A stretch of DNA of 53,302 nt from Streptomyces sp. ISL-36 (GTDB lineage Bacteria > Actinomycetota > Actinomycetes > Streptomycetales > Streptomycetaceae): the NCBI RefSeq assembly GCF_018614205.1, contig NZ_JAGGOS010000025.1, positions 1 through 53,302 of the forward strand, in the 5' to 3' direction. Under the pieces are notes generated by a model. The model searched no databases and had not been told where the DNA came from. It saw only the letters and a list, made by a program, of their open reading frames with translations. This document shows, piece by piece, positions 8,300 to 19,495 of this stretch. The position numbers were made by a program, and so were the translations under genes. Position 1 is the first letter of the stretch. The number at the start of each line of letters is the position of its first letter.

Positions 8300-9775
8300 G
8301 TGGGCGGCAACGGCGCAGACGGTACGACTGCCGGCAAGCGCCCCAACGAGCAGCTGAGCTCGTGGTTCGTGCGCAGCGGCTGGTCGAAGGGCGAGCTGGC
8401 GCGCCAAGTGAACCGCAGGGCGCGCCAGATGGGCGCGCACCACATCAGCACCGACACCTCGCGCGTCCGGCGCTGGCTGGACGGCGAACAGCCCCGCGAA
8501 CCCATCCCCCGGATCCTCTCCGAACTGTTCTCCGAACGGTTCGGCTCGGTCGTCGCCATCGAGGACCTCGGCCTGCGCACCGCCCACCAGGCTCCGTCCG
8601 TCTCCGGCGTCGACCTGCCCTGGGCGGGCCCCCAGACCGTCACCCTGCTCAGCGAGTTCTCCCGCAGCGACCTGATGCTCGCCCGCCGCGGCTTCCTCGG
8701 CTCCGCCCTGTCGCTCGCCGCCGGGCCCGCCCTCATCGAGCCCATGCAGCGCTGGCTCGTGCCCACCCCGGCCGCCGAACCCGGCCGACCCGAACCGGTC
8801 CTCGACACCCGCCGCCCCGGCCGCCTCTCCCCGGGCGAACTGGACCTCCTCGAATCCACCACGGCGATGTTCCGCCAGTGGGACGCCCAGTGCGGCGGCG
8901 GACTGCGCCGCAAGGCCGTCGTCGGCCAGCTCCACGAGGTCACCGACCTCCTCCAGGAACCGCAGCCGGCCGCCACCGCCCAACGCCTCTTCACCTGCGC
9001 CGCCGAACTGGCCGAACTGGCCGGGTGGATGAGCTACGACGTGGGTCTGCAGCCCACCGCCCAGAAGTACTTCGTCCTCGCCCTGCACGCCGCCAAGGAA
9101 GCGGGCGACAAGCCGCTCGGCTCGTACATCCTCTCCTCCATGAGCCGGCAGATGATCCATCTCGGCCGGCCCGACGACGCCCTCGAACTCATCCACCTCG
9201 CCCAGTACGGCAGCCGCGACTGCGCCACCTCGCGCACCCAGGCGATGCTGTATGCGATGGAGGCCCGCGCCTACGCCAACATGGGCCAGCCCAGCAAGTG
9301 CAAGCGCGCCGTCCGGATGGCCGAGGACACCTTCGCCGACGTCGGCCTCGACGGCGAGCCCGAGCCCGACTGGATCCGCTTCTTCTCCGAGGCCGAGCTC
9401 AACGGCGAGAACTCCCACTCCTACCGCGACCTCGCCTATGTCGCCGGACGCTCCCCGACCTACGCCTCCCTCGCCGAGCCCATCATGGAACGGGCCGTCG
9501 AGCTCTTCGCGGCCGATGCCGAGCACCAGCGTTCGTACGCACTCAATCTCATCGGCATGGCCACCGTGCACCTGCTCAAGCGCGAGCCCGAGCAGTCCGC
9601 GGTCCTCGTCGAGAAGGCGCTCGGCGTCGCCAAGCGCGTCCGCTCCGAGCGGGTCAACAACCGGCTGCGCAAGACCGTCGACACGGCGGCCCGCGATTTC
9701 CGTGACGTCGCCGAGGTCGTCCAGCTCACCGACCGGCTCACCGCCCTGCTGCCCGAGACCGCCGAAGCGGTCTGA
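8300..9775 (+). CDS. nsdA: NsdA, TPR-containing negative regulator of Streptomyces differentiation
   Basis: About 491 residues. The conserved N-terminal block RSGWSKGELARQVNRRARQ followed by STDTSRVRRWLDGEQPREP is an HTH-like segment seen throughout NsdA-type proteins. ARRGFLGSALSLAAGPALIEP (start near residue 125) is the next conserved part. The remaining two thirds are helical repeats of TPR character (for example AKEAGDKPLGSYILSSMSRQ and ALELIHLAQYGSRD). In S. coelicolor NsdA (SCO5582) represses aerial growth and antibiotic production. I prefer GTG 8300, preceded by ATGGGGG at seven bases; GTG 8282 in the same frame adds six residues. The gene stands alone, with amtB 318 bp downstream. Confidence 0.9.
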   Translation: MGGNGADGTTAGKRPNEQLSSWFVRSGWSKGELARQVNRRARQMGAHHISTDTSRVRRWLDGEQPREPIPRILSELFSERFGSVVAIEDLGLRTAHQAPSVSGVDLPWAGPQTVTLLSEFSRSDLMLARRGFLGSALSLAAGPALIEPMQRWLVPTPAAEPGRPEPVLDTRRPGRLSPGELDLLESTTAMFRQWDAQCGGGLRRKAVVGQLHEVTDLLQEPQPAATAQRLFTCAAELAELAGWMSYDVGLQPTAQKYFVLALHAAKEAGDKPLGSYILSSMSRQMIHLGRPDDALELIHLAQYGSRDCATSRTQAMLYAMEARAYANMGQPSKCKRAVRMAEDTFADVGLDGEPEPDWIRFFSEAELNGENSHSYRDLAYVAGRSPTYASLAEPIMERAVELFAADAEHQRSYALNLIGMATVHLLKREPEQSAVLVEKALGVAKRVRSERVNNRLRKTVDTAARDFRDVAEVVQLTDRLTALLPETAEAV

Positions 9776-11772
<1,997 letters not shown>

Positions 11773-11796
11773 GCAACGCGGATAGGGAGCTGCTGG

Positions 11797-14247
11797 GTGA
11801 CGAGCGTCGATGTGAGTACGCAAGCGGAAGACTCCGGACCCAGCGGCTACGCGGCGGCCCGGCTGCGCCTTCTGGGGGAGAAGGAGCAGTCCGGGCCGCC
11901 GCGCCGTGCCGCACTGGCCCGGCTCACCGACGACTGGCTGACCGGCCTGTTCGCCGCCGCCCGGCCGCCACGAGGGGTGGCGCTCGTCGCCGTCGGCGGC
12001 TACGGGCGCGGCGAACTCTCCCCCCGCAGCGACCTCGATCTGCTGCTCCTGCACGACGGAACCGCCGACGCGGGCGAGATCGCCACCCTCGCCGACCGCA
12101 TCTGGTACCCGGTATGGGACCTCGGCCTCGCCCTCGACCACTCCGTCCGCACCCCCGCCGAGGCCCGGAAGACCGCCGGGGAGGACCTGAAGGTCCAGCT
12201 CGGACTCCTCGACGCCCGGCCCGTCGCGGGCGACCACGGACTCGTCGCCGGCCTGCGCACCGCCGTCCTCGCCGACTGGCGCAACCAGGCGCCCAAGCGG
12301 CTCCCCGAACTCCACGAGCTCTGCCGCGACCGGGCCGAACGCATGGGCGAGCTGCAGTTCCTTCTCGAACCCGACCTCAAGGAGGCCCGCGGCGGACTCC
12401 GCGACGCCCAGGTCCTGCGCGCCGTCGCCGCCTCCTGGCTCGCCGACGCGCCCAGGGAAGGCCTCGACGCCGCCCGCCGCCGTCTCCTCGACGCCCGCGA
12501 CGCGCTGCACCTGGCGACGGGACGGGCCACCGACCGCCTCGCGCTCCAGGAACAGGACGCGGTCGCCCAGGAACTGGGCCTCCTCGACGCCGACACCCTG
12601 CTGCGCGAGGTGTACGAGGCCGCGCGGATCATCTCGTACGCCACCGACGTCACCTGGCGCGAGGTCAACCGGGTCCTCAAGGCACGCTCCGCCCGGCCCC
12701 GGCTGCGCGCCCTCCTCGGCGGCCGGTCCGGCGGCGGGAAACCGCCGATCGAGCGCACCCCCCTGGCCGAGGGCGTCGTCGAGATGGACGGCGAGGTCGT
12801 CCTCGCCCGCGGCGCCAGGCCGGAACGCGACTCCGTCCTGCCCCTGCGGGCCGCCGCGGCCGCCGCCCAGTCCGGGCTGCCCATCTCCCTGCACGCCGTA
12901 CGCCGGCTCGCGGCCGCCGCCAAACCGCTGCCGGTGCCCTGGCCGGCCGAGGCGCGCGAGGAACTGGTCACCCTGCTCGGCGCGGGGGAGGCCACCGTTC
13001 CCGTCTGGGAGGCGCTGGAGGCCGAAGGGCTCATCACCCGGCTCCTGCCCGACTGGGAGCGGGTGCGCTGCCGGCCCCAGCGCAACCCCGTCCACACCTG
13101 GACCGTCGACCGCCACCTCGTCGAGACCGCCGTCCGCGCCTCCTCGCTGACCCGCCGCGTCGGCCGGCCCGACCTGCTGCTCGTCGCCGCCCTGCTCCAC
13201 GACATCGGCAAGGGCTGGCCGGGCGACCACTCGGTGGCCGGCGAGACCATCGCCCGCGACCTCGCGGTCCGGATCGGCTTCGACCGCGCCGACGTGGCCG
13301 TCATCGCCACCGTCGTCCGCCACCACCTGCTGCTCGTCGAGACCGCGACCCGGCGCGACCTGGACGACCCCGCGACCGTCCAGGCCGTGGCGGCGGCCGT
13401 CGGAACACCGGGCGCCCTCGAACTGCTGCACGCCCTCACCGAGGCCGACGCGCTGGCCACCGGACCCGCCGCCTGGTCCTCCTGGCGCGCCTCGCTCGTC
13501 GCCGACCTGGTGAAACGGGTCGGCGCCGTCCTCGCGGGCGAGCCGGCGGCCGAACCGGAACCGGCCGCGCCCAACGCGGAACAGGAACGCCTCGCGATCG
13601 AGGCGCTGCGGACCGGCGAGCCCGTCCTCGCCCTGCGCACCCAGCCGGAGACCCCGGGGGAGTCCGAGGAACCCGAACCGGTCGGCGTCGAACTCCTCAT
13701 CGCCCTGCCCGACCAGTCCGGCGTCCTGCCGGCCGCGGCCGGAGTCCTCGCCCTGCACCGCCTGACCGTACGGGCCGCGGACCTGCGCGCCGTCGAACTT
13801 CCCACCGAGCTCGGCCCGGGCGCGGTCCTCGTCCTGAACTGGCGCGTCGCGGCCGAGTACGGCTCCCTGCCGCAGGCCGCCCGGCTCCGTGCCGACCTCG
13901 TCAGGGCCCTGGACGGCACCCTGGACATCCCCGCCCGCCTGGCCGAACGCGAGGCCGCCTACCCCCGGCGCCGCGGCGTCACCGCCCCACCGCCCCGCGT
14001 CACGGTCGCCGCCGCCGACTCCCGCCTCGCCACCGTCATCGAGGTCCGCGCCCAGGACGCCCCCGGCCTGCTCCACCGCATCGGCCGCGCCCTGGAGGGC
14101 GCGACCGTCCGCGTCAGAAGCGCCCACGTCTCCACGCTGGGCGCGAACGCCGTGGACACGCTGTACGTGACCCGCCCCGACGGCTCCCTCCTCGCCGACG
14201 AGGAGGCGGCCGACCTGGCGAAGGCCCTGGAGAGCGCGCTGCGGTGA
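11797..14247 (+). CDS. glnD: PII nucleotidyltransferase/deadenylylase GlnD
   Basis: An 816-residue bifunctional enzyme that modifies and demodifies GlnK. The nucleotidyltransferase site GGYGRGELSPRSDLDLLLL lies at about 67-85, with the catalytic Asp pair in SDLD. The HD domain that removes the nucleotide is at about 462-480 (LLHDIGKGWPGDHS, HD at 468-469). Two C-terminal ACT domains begin near 630 (GVELLIALPDQSGVLPAAAG) and 746 (TVIEVRAQDAPGLLHRIG); these sense glutamine. GTG 11797 is chosen because it begins the conserved frame 24 bp after glnK with GGGAG upstream. In Streptomyces the known activity is adenylyl transfer. Confidence 0.95.
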   Translation: MTSVDVSTQAEDSGPSGYAAARLRLLGEKEQSGPPRRAALARLTDDWLTGLFAAARPPRGVALVAVGGYGRGELSPRSDLDLLLLHDGTADAGEIATLADRIWYPVWDLGLALDHSVRTPAEARKTAGEDLKVQLGLLDARPVAGDHGLVAGLRTAVLADWRNQAPKRLPELHELCRDRAERMGELQFLLEPDLKEARGGLRDAQVLRAVAASWLADAPREGLDAARRRLLDARDALHLATGRATDRLALQEQDAVAQELGLLDADTLLREVYEAARIISYATDVTWREVNRVLKARSARPRLRALLGGRSGGGKPPIERTPLAEGVVEMDGEVVLARGARPERDSVLPLRAAAAAAQSGLPISLHAVRRLAAAAKPLPVPWPAEAREELVTLLGAGEATVPVWEALEAEGLITRLLPDWERVRCRPQRNPVHTWTVDRHLVETAVRASSLTRRVGRPDLLLVAALLHDIGKGWPGDHSVAGETIARDLAVRIGFDRADVAVIATVVRHHLLLVETATRRDLDDPATVQAVAAAVGTPGALELLHALTEADALATGPAAWSSWRASLVADLVKRVGAVLAGEPAAEPEPAAPNAEQERLAIEALRTGEPVLALRTQPETPGESEEPEPVGVELLIALPDQSGVLPAAAGVLALHRLTVRAADLRAVELPTELGPGAVLVLNWRVAAEYGSLPQAARLRADLVRALDGTLDIPARLAEREAAYPRRRGVTAPPPRVTVAAADSRLATVIEVRAQDAPGLLHRIGRALEGATVRVRSAHVSTLGANAVDTLYVTRPDGSLLADEEAADLAKALESALR

Positions 14248-14286
14248 GGACTGTGACGTGGATCCGCGCCGCTCGTTGAGCACGGC

Positions 14287-14380
14287 GTGCTCCCCGCGCG
14301 AGCGGGAGGTGAACCTCAGGCCAAGGACCGGGCCGCCGGTGCCGAAGTCTGCTCCCCACACACGCGGGGGTCTCGTGCCC
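14287..14380 (+). CRISPR. Two-unit CRISPR-like remnant (type I-E style repeats), no cas genes
   Basis: The stretch from 14287 begins GTGCTCCCCGCGCGAGCGGG and continues with AGGTGAACC; apart from an indel near its 3' end it matches the 28-29-nt type I-E repeats common in Streptomyces. A second copy from 14349 reads CTGCTCCCCACACACGCGGG and then GGTCTCGTGCC. The conserved GCTCCCC cores start at 14289 and 14351, 62 bp apart, exactly one repeat plus a 33-nt spacer. No third unit is present on either side, and no cas gene is in the window. The GC-rich hairpin form could also arise by chance, so confidence is low. Confidence 0.4.
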
Positions 14381-14484
14381 CCCGTCCGCTGGTTTCGGCA
14401 GGCGGGGACACGCACTTCGAGCGGCCAGATACCCTGGAGGGCAATTCGTCCGCCCGCCCCCGACACCGAGGATCCGCGACCACC

Positions 14485-16038
14485 GTGTTCGATACCCTCT
14501 CCGACCGCCTTGCAGCGACATTCAAGAATCTCCGGGGCAAGGGCCGCCTGTCCGAGGCGGACATCGACGCCACCGCGCGCGAGATCCGTATCGCTCTCCT
14601 CGAGGCGGACGTCGCCCTGCCCGTCGTCCGGGCGTTCATCCGACAGGTAAAGGAGCGGGCCACCGGCGCCGAGGTCTCCCAGGCGCTGAACCCCGCCCAG
14701 CAGGTCATCAAGATCGTCAACGAGGAGCTCGTCGGCATCCTCGGCGGCGAGACCCGGCGCCTGCGGTTCGCCAAGACCGCGCCGACCGTGATCATGCTCG
14801 CCGGTCTCCAGGGCGCCGGTAAGACCACCCTCGCCGGAAAGCTCGGCCTCTGGCTCAAGAGCCAGGGCCACTCCCCGCTGCTCGTCGCCTGCGACCTCCA
14901 GCGCCCCAACGCCGTCACCCAGCTCGGCGTCGTCGCCGAGCGCGCCGGCGTGGCTTTCTACGGTCCGCAGCCGGGCAACGGCGTCGGTGACCCGGTCCAG
15001 GTCGCCAAGGACTCGATCGAGTACGCGCGCACCAAGCAGTACGACCTCGTCATCGTCGACACCGCCGGCCGCCTCGGCATCGACCAGGAGCTGATGCAGC
15101 AGGCCGCGGACATCCGCGACGCCGTCAGCCCCGACGAGGTCCTCTTCGTCGTCGACGCCATGATCGGTCAGGACGCGGTCAACACCGCCGAGGCCTTCCG
15201 CGACGGCGTCGGCTTCGACGGCGTCGTGCTCTCCAAGCTCGACGGCGACGCCCGCGGTGGTGCCGCGCTCTCCATCGCGCACGTCACCGGCCGCCAGATC
15301 ATGTTCGCCTCCAACGGCGAGAAGCTGGACGACTTCGACGCGTTCCACCCGGACCGCATGGCGTCCCGCATCCTCGGCATGGGCGACATGCTCTCGCTCA
15401 TCGAGAAGGCCGAGCAGACCTTCAGCCAGGAAGAGGCCGCCAAGATGGCCTCCAAGCTGGCGTCCAAGAAGGGCCAGGAATTCACGCTCGACGACTTCCT
15501 CGCCCAGATGGAGCAGGTCCGCAAGATGGGCTCCATCTCCAAGCTCCTCGGCATGCTCCCCGGCATGGCGCAGATGAAGGAGCAGATCAACAACATCGAC
15601 GAGCGGGACGTCGACCGCACGGCCGCCATCATCAAGTCGATGACCCCGGCCGAGCGCCAGGACCCGACCCTCATCAACGGCTCGCGCCGCGCCCGTATCG
15701 CCAAGGGCTCCGGCGTGGAGGTCAGCGCGGTCAAGGGCCTGGTCGAGCGGTTCTTCGAGGCCCGCAAGATGATGTCCCGCATGGCCCAGGGCGGCGGCAT
15801 GCCGGGCATGCCCGGCATGCCGGGCATGGGCGGCGGCCCCGGCCGCCAGAAGAAGCAGATCAAGCAGGCCAAGGGCAAGCGCAAGAGCGGCAACCCGATG
15901 AAGCGCAAGGCGGAGGAGGAGGCGGCCGCCGCGCGCCGCGAGCAGGCGCAGCAGGGCGGCGCGTTCGGGCTCCCGGCGGCGGGCCAGACCCCGCAGGACT
16001 TCGAGCTGCCCGACGAGTTCAAGAAGTTCATGGGCTGA
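14485..16038 (+). CDS. ffh: Signal recognition particle protein Ffh (SRP54)
   Basis: A 517-residue SRP54 GTPase. The N domain (MFDTLSDRLAATFKNLRGKG) leads to the G domain with GLQGAGKTTLAGKLG at about 107-121, DLQRPNAVTQL, DTAGRLGID near 192 and SKLDGDARGGAAL. The C-terminal M domain that binds 4.5S RNA and signal peptides is Met-rich (ILGMGDMLSLIEK, LLGMLPGMAQMKEQ), and a Gly-Met tract MPGMPGMPGMGGGPG precedes a basic tail. GTG 14485 is the conserved start; no obvious Shine-Dalgarno precedes it. The gene is flanked by the CRISPR-like remnant upstream and a terminator at 16056. Confidence 0.97.
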   Translation: MFDTLSDRLAATFKNLRGKGRLSEADIDATAREIRIALLEADVALPVVRAFIRQVKERATGAEVSQALNPAQQVIKIVNEELVGILGGETRRLRFAKTAPTVIMLAGLQGAGKTTLAGKLGLWLKSQGHSPLLVACDLQRPNAVTQLGVVAERAGVAFYGPQPGNGVGDPVQVAKDSIEYARTKQYDLVIVDTAGRLGIDQELMQQAADIRDAVSPDEVLFVVDAMIGQDAVNTAEAFRDGVGFDGVVLSKLDGDARGGAALSIAHVTGRQIMFASNGEKLDDFDAFHPDRMASRILGMGDMLSLIEKAEQTFSQEEAAKMASKLASKKGQEFTLDDFLAQMEQVRKMGSISKLLGMLPGMAQMKEQINNIDERDVDRTAAIIKSMTPAERQDPTLINGSRRARIAKGSGVEVSAVKGLVERFFEARKMMSRMAQGGGMPGMPGMPGMGGGPGRQKKQIKQAKGKRKSGNPMKRKAEEEAAAARREQAQQGGAFGLPAAGQTPQDFELPDEFKKFMG

Positions 16039-16055
16039 CACGCCCACGGTTCGAC

Positions 16056-16098
16056 GAGAAGGGGCCCGGCGGTCCGAAACCGCTCCGGGCCCTTTCTC
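16056..16098 (+). terminator. Terminator of ffh
   Basis: A 14-bp stem GAGAAGGGGCCCGG (16056-16069) with CCGGGCCCTTTCTC (16085-16098), one G-T pair, and an inner CGGT/ACCG pairing. It lies 18 bases after the ffh stop. Confidence 0.85.
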
Positions 16099-16198
16099 AT
16101 CCCCGTGCCACGCCCGTTTCCTCCCCGTGCCACCCCCGCGATGCCGGGTTCGTCCCGTTCTCGCATCATGGGGCTGACGTCGGCTTGAGGAGAGCAGC

Positions 16199-18121
16199 GT
16201 GGCCAACCCCGTACCCCCGCGCGACCGGACCGACCAGCCGTGGCGCTCGGAAGGGGCCCCGCCGCCCCCGCCGTCGAAGCGGAAGATGCCGGGCGGGTGG
16301 GGCGGCCTCATCCTCACCGCGCTGGTGGTCTATCTCCTCGCCAACCTCGTCCTGTCCTTCTTCAACAGGGGCGACGAACCCACGATCTCGTACACCGAAT
16401 TCAGCAAACAGGTCACCGCGGGCAACGTCACCAAGATCTACTCCAAGGGCGACGCCATCCAGGGGCAGTTGAAGAACAAGCAGCCCGTCCCCGACGGCAA
16501 AGGCGACTACACCAAGTTCCTCACCCAGCGGCCCGCCTTCGCCGACGACAAGCTCTGGGACGAACTGACCCGGCAGAAGGTCACCGTCACCGCCGAACCC
16601 GTCGTCCAGGAGCGCAGCTTCCTCTCCAACCTGCTGATCTCCCTCGCGCCCATGCTGCTGCTCGTCCTGCTGTGGGTGTTCATCGCCCGCCGGATGAGAT
16701 CCGGGATGGGCGGCGCGGGCGGCATGCTCGGCCGCAGGGCCCCGCCCAAGCCGGTCGAGCTGCAGGCGGGCGCCACCCGCACCACCTTCGAGGACGTGGC
16801 CGGCATCGACGAGGTCGAGGGCGAGCTCAACGACGTCGTCGACTTCCTCAAGAACCCCGCCGCCTACCGCGAGATGGGCGCCAAGATGCCCCGCGGCGTC
16901 CTCCTCGCCGGCCCGCCCGGAACCGGCAAGACCCTCCTCGCGCGGGCCGTGGCGGGCGAGGCCGGTGTGCCGTTCTTCTCCGCCTCGGCCTCGGAGTTCA
17001 TCGAGATGATCGTGGGCGTCGGCGCCTCGCGCGTACGGGAGCTGTTCGCCGAGGCCCGCAAGGTCGCCCCCGCGATCATCTTCATCGACGAGATCGACAC
17101 CATCGGCCGGGCCCGCGCCGGCGGATCCGGTATGGGCGGCCACGACGAACGCGAGCAGACGCTCAACCAGATCCTCACCGAGATGGACGGCTTCACCGGC
17201 TCCGAGGGCGTCATCGTCCTCGCCGCCACCAACCGCGCCGACGTCCTCGACCCCGCGCTGACCCGCCCCGGCCGCTTCGACCGGATCGTGCACGTGAACC
17301 CGCCCGACCGCGGAGGCCGCGAGGCCATCCTCAGGATCCACACCCGCGACATCCCACTCGCCCAGGACGTCGACCTGGCCCAGGTGGCCCGCACGACCCC
17401 CGGCATGACCGGCGCCGAACTCGCCAACCTCGCCAACGAGGCCGCGCTCCTCGCCGTCAAGCGGCAGCAGAAGACGGTGACCCGGTCCGACCTCTCCGAC
17501 GCCCTGGAGAAGGTCCAGCTCGGCGCGGAACGGCCGCTGGTCATGCCGGACGAGGAACGCCGTCGCACCGCCTACCACGAGAGCGGCCACGCCCTGCTCG
17601 GCATGCTCCAGCCCGGCGCCGACCCGGTCCGCAAGATCACCATCGTGCCGCGCGGCCGCGCGCTGGGCGTCACACTGTCGACGCCGGACGCCGACAAGTA
17701 CGCGTACACGGAGGAGTACCTGCGCGGCCGGATCATCGGCGCGCTCGGCGGCATGGCCGCCGAACAGGTCGTCTTCGGCGTCGTCACCACCGGCTCCGAG
17801 AGCGACCTGGAACAGGTCACCAACATCGCCCGCGGCATGGCCGGACGCTGGGGCATGAGCGAACGGGTCGGCCGCCTCACGGCCATCCCGAGCGACGCCC
17901 AGCAGGCCTACGGGCTCTCCGCGGCCCCGGCGACCCTCGACACGGTCGCCGAGGAGATGCGCCGGATCGTGGACGAGTGCTACGAGAGCGCCGTCCGCCT
18001 GCTCGGTGAGAACCGCGATCGGCTCGACGCACTGGCCGCGGCCCTGCTCGCGAACGAGACCCTGGAGGAGGACGCGGCCTACCGCGCCGCGGGCATCACC
18101 CGGTTGACGAAGGACGCCTAG
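16199..18121 (+). CDS. ftsH: ATP-dependent zinc metalloprotease FtsH
   Basis: A 640-residue membrane AAA+ protease that degrades misfolded or short-lived membrane and cytosolic proteins. TM1 ([20 protein letters not shown]) is near residues 34-53, an extracytoplasmic domain follows, and TM2 ([16 protein letters not shown]) lies near 145-160. The AAA module has Walker [12 protein letters not shown] (about 239), Walker [12 protein letters not shown], and the second region of homology [20 protein letters not shown]. The peptidase motif HESGH is at about 460-464, with the third zinc ligand in [15 protein letters not shown]. The C-terminus stops soon after the M41 domain, without the long tail of some homologues. 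Streptomyces usually has a second FtsH elsewhere. GTG 16199 follows TTGAGGAGAG. Confidence 0.95.
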   Translation: MANPVPPRDRTDQPWRSEGAPPPPPSKRKMPGGWGGLILTALVVYLLANLVLSFFNRGDEPTISYTEFSKQVTAGNVTKIYSKGDAIQGQLKNKQPVPDGKGDYTKFLTQRPAFADDKLWDELTRQKVTVTAEPVVQERSFLSNLLISLAPMLLLVLLWVFIARRMRSGMGGAGGMLGRRAPPKPVELQAGATRTTFEDVAGIDEVEGELNDVVDFLKNPAAYREMGAKMPRGVLLAGPPGTGKTLLARAVAGEAGVPFFSASASEFIEMIVGVGASRVRELFAEARKVAPAIIFIDEIDTIGRARAGGSGMGGHDEREQTLNQILTEMDGFTGSEGVIVLAATNRADVLDPALTRPGRFDRIVHVNPPDRGGREAILRIHTRDIPLAQDVDLAQVARTTPGMTGAELANLANEAALLAVKRQQKTVTRSDLSDALEKVQLGAERPLVMPDEERRRTAYHESGHALLGMLQPGADPVRKITIVPRGRALGVTLSTPDADKYAYTEEYLRGRIIGALGGMAAEQVVFGVVTTGSESDLEQVTNIARGMAGRWGMSERVGRLTAIPSDAQQAYGLSAAPATLDTVAEEMRRIVDECYESAVRLLGENRDRLDALAAALLANETLEEDAAYRAAGITRLTKDA

Positions 18122-18254
18122 CTAGGGCCCCGGAGCGTGTCCGGAAAGTCCCTGGCCGCCGCGGCGCCGCCGTGCGAGCCGCGACGACCGCCCGTGCGAG
18201 CCGGGACGCTGCCCTACGCGCCGGCGCCGGCCGTGCGCGCCGGGGCGCCGCCCG

Positions 18255-18995
18255 TCAGGGCACGCGGGCGATCAGATAGCGGAAGACGTTCGGCATCCAC
18301 ACCGTGCCGTCCCTACGGACGTACGGATCCAGCGCCTCCATGATCTCCTTCTCCACCTGGGACACGTCCGTCGCCCGGATCGCCGCGTCGAAGTCACCCG
18401 TCGACAGCAGCCCCCGCACCGCGCTGTCCGGGTCCGCGTACCCGAACGGGCAGGACACCCGGCCCGAGCCGTCCGGCCTCAGACCGGCGTACGCCATCAC
18501 GTCCTCCAGCGCGTCGCGGGGCGCGGGCCGCCAGCCCGTCAGCCGCGCCGCGACCCGCAGCACCGACGCCGTCGCGCACCGCTCCGGCGGCCCCCAGCCG
18601 GCGAGCACGATCGCCGTGCCCGATGCGGCCGTACGGGTGACGGCCGCCAGCTCCGGCCCCAGTCCCGCCGAGGTGTGGAACGCCGTGACCACGTCGTGCG
18701 CGGAGCCCCCGACGTCCGCCGGCGCGCCCGCCACGACGCTGTGTCCCTCGCCCTCCGGCAGCCGCTCCCTGGCCAGCTCCACGCGCGCGTGGTCCCCGTC
18801 CACGCCGGTCACCCGCGCGCCCCGCGAGGCCGCCATCAGCAGCGCGAGGCCCGACCCGCAGCCGAGCCCGAGGACCCGGGTGCGGGGCCCCACGTCGAGA
18901 CGGTCGTACACCGCCTCGTAGAGCGGCACGAGCATCCGCTCCTGGATCTCCGCCCAGTCGCGTGCGGGGTCGTGCCGGACGAGCGTAGATGTCAT
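18255..18995 (-). CDS. SAM-dependent methyltransferase, class I
   Basis: A 246-residue protein with a Rossmann methyltransferase core: motif I RVLGLGCGSGLALLMAASRG (about 40-59), an acidic end of strand 2 in VTGVDGDHARVELARERL, and a later LAGWGPPERCATASVL region resembling the post-III part of ubiquinone-type enzymes. The C-terminal third is helical and ends FRYLIARVP. Substrate unknown. Start 18995 begins MTSTLVRHDPARDW; an upstream in-frame ATG (about 19050) directly behind a run of nine C on the plus strand would add about 19 residues. Convergent with ftsH, divergent from the SprT-like gene. Confidence 0.8.
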   Translation of the reverse strand: MTSTLVRHDPARDWAEIQERMLVPLYEAVYDRLDVGPRTRVLGLGCGSGLALLMAASRGARVTGVDGDHARVELARERLPEGEGHSVVAGAPADVGGSAHDVVTAFHTSAGLGPELAAVTRTAASGTAIVLAGWGPPERCATASVLRVAARLTGWRPAPRDALEDVMAYAGLRPDGSGRVSCPFGYADPDSAVRGLLSTGDFDAAIRATDVSQVEKEIMEALDPYVRRDGTVWMPNVFRYLIARVP

Positions 18996-19495
18996 GGAAT
19001 GCGCCCCAATCAGTAGCCTGTCGACGGCCCCCGTGTCCGTGCGCGTCCGCATCCCCCCCCCGTATGTCAGGGAACTGCGCATCCGTGCCCGCGTCCAGTG
19101 CTCACGCCGAACGAGTCCCGGCCACTTCCCCGACCGCACCCCCGATCGCCTCCCGGCCCGCGCCGGAGGCCGCACCTCGGGTCGCCCCCCATCCGCGCCT
19201 CGGGTCGCCCCCAGCCGCACGTCGGGGACGCATCCCGTACGGACCGGGCCGGTGCGCCGCCTTGCACCGAGACCCGGTACTGTCCCTGCGACGACCTTTC
19301 GGGCGCGTACGCCACTTCTACGCGCCGGGGCGTATGCGCCGCTACGCACCACCTTGCCGTGAGCTGCGAGCCTTCTCCGCACATCGGCGCACTGGCCCTC
19401 CTCAGGACGCATCAAGGGCAACTGACGGGTACGTGCAAAATATTTGGGATGCCCCGTAATGGAACCCGCGAGCGTCCCGGCTCGTTGTACGCGAC
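18996..19495. other. 500-bp divergent intergenic region
   Basis: No gene with codon bias was recognised. It contains a run of nine C at 19053-19061, a direct repeat CCTCGGGTCGCCCCC (copies at about 19175 and 19198), and an AT-rich island, TGCAAAATATTTGGGATG (about 19434-19451) with the palindrome AAATATTT at 19438-19445. CTGACG sits 16 bases before that island and may be a -35 element for the rightward gene. Confidence 0.5.

Noticed and set aside
16056..16140. Repeat-like CCCCGTGCCAC units after ffh considered as a CRISPR or repeat array
   Set aside because: Only two short copies at irregular distance; the main structure is the ffh terminator.
18137..18343. Small open frame between ftsH and the methyltransferase
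   Set aside because: Pro/Arg-rich, lacks a ribosome site, and overlaps the methyltransferase 3' end.
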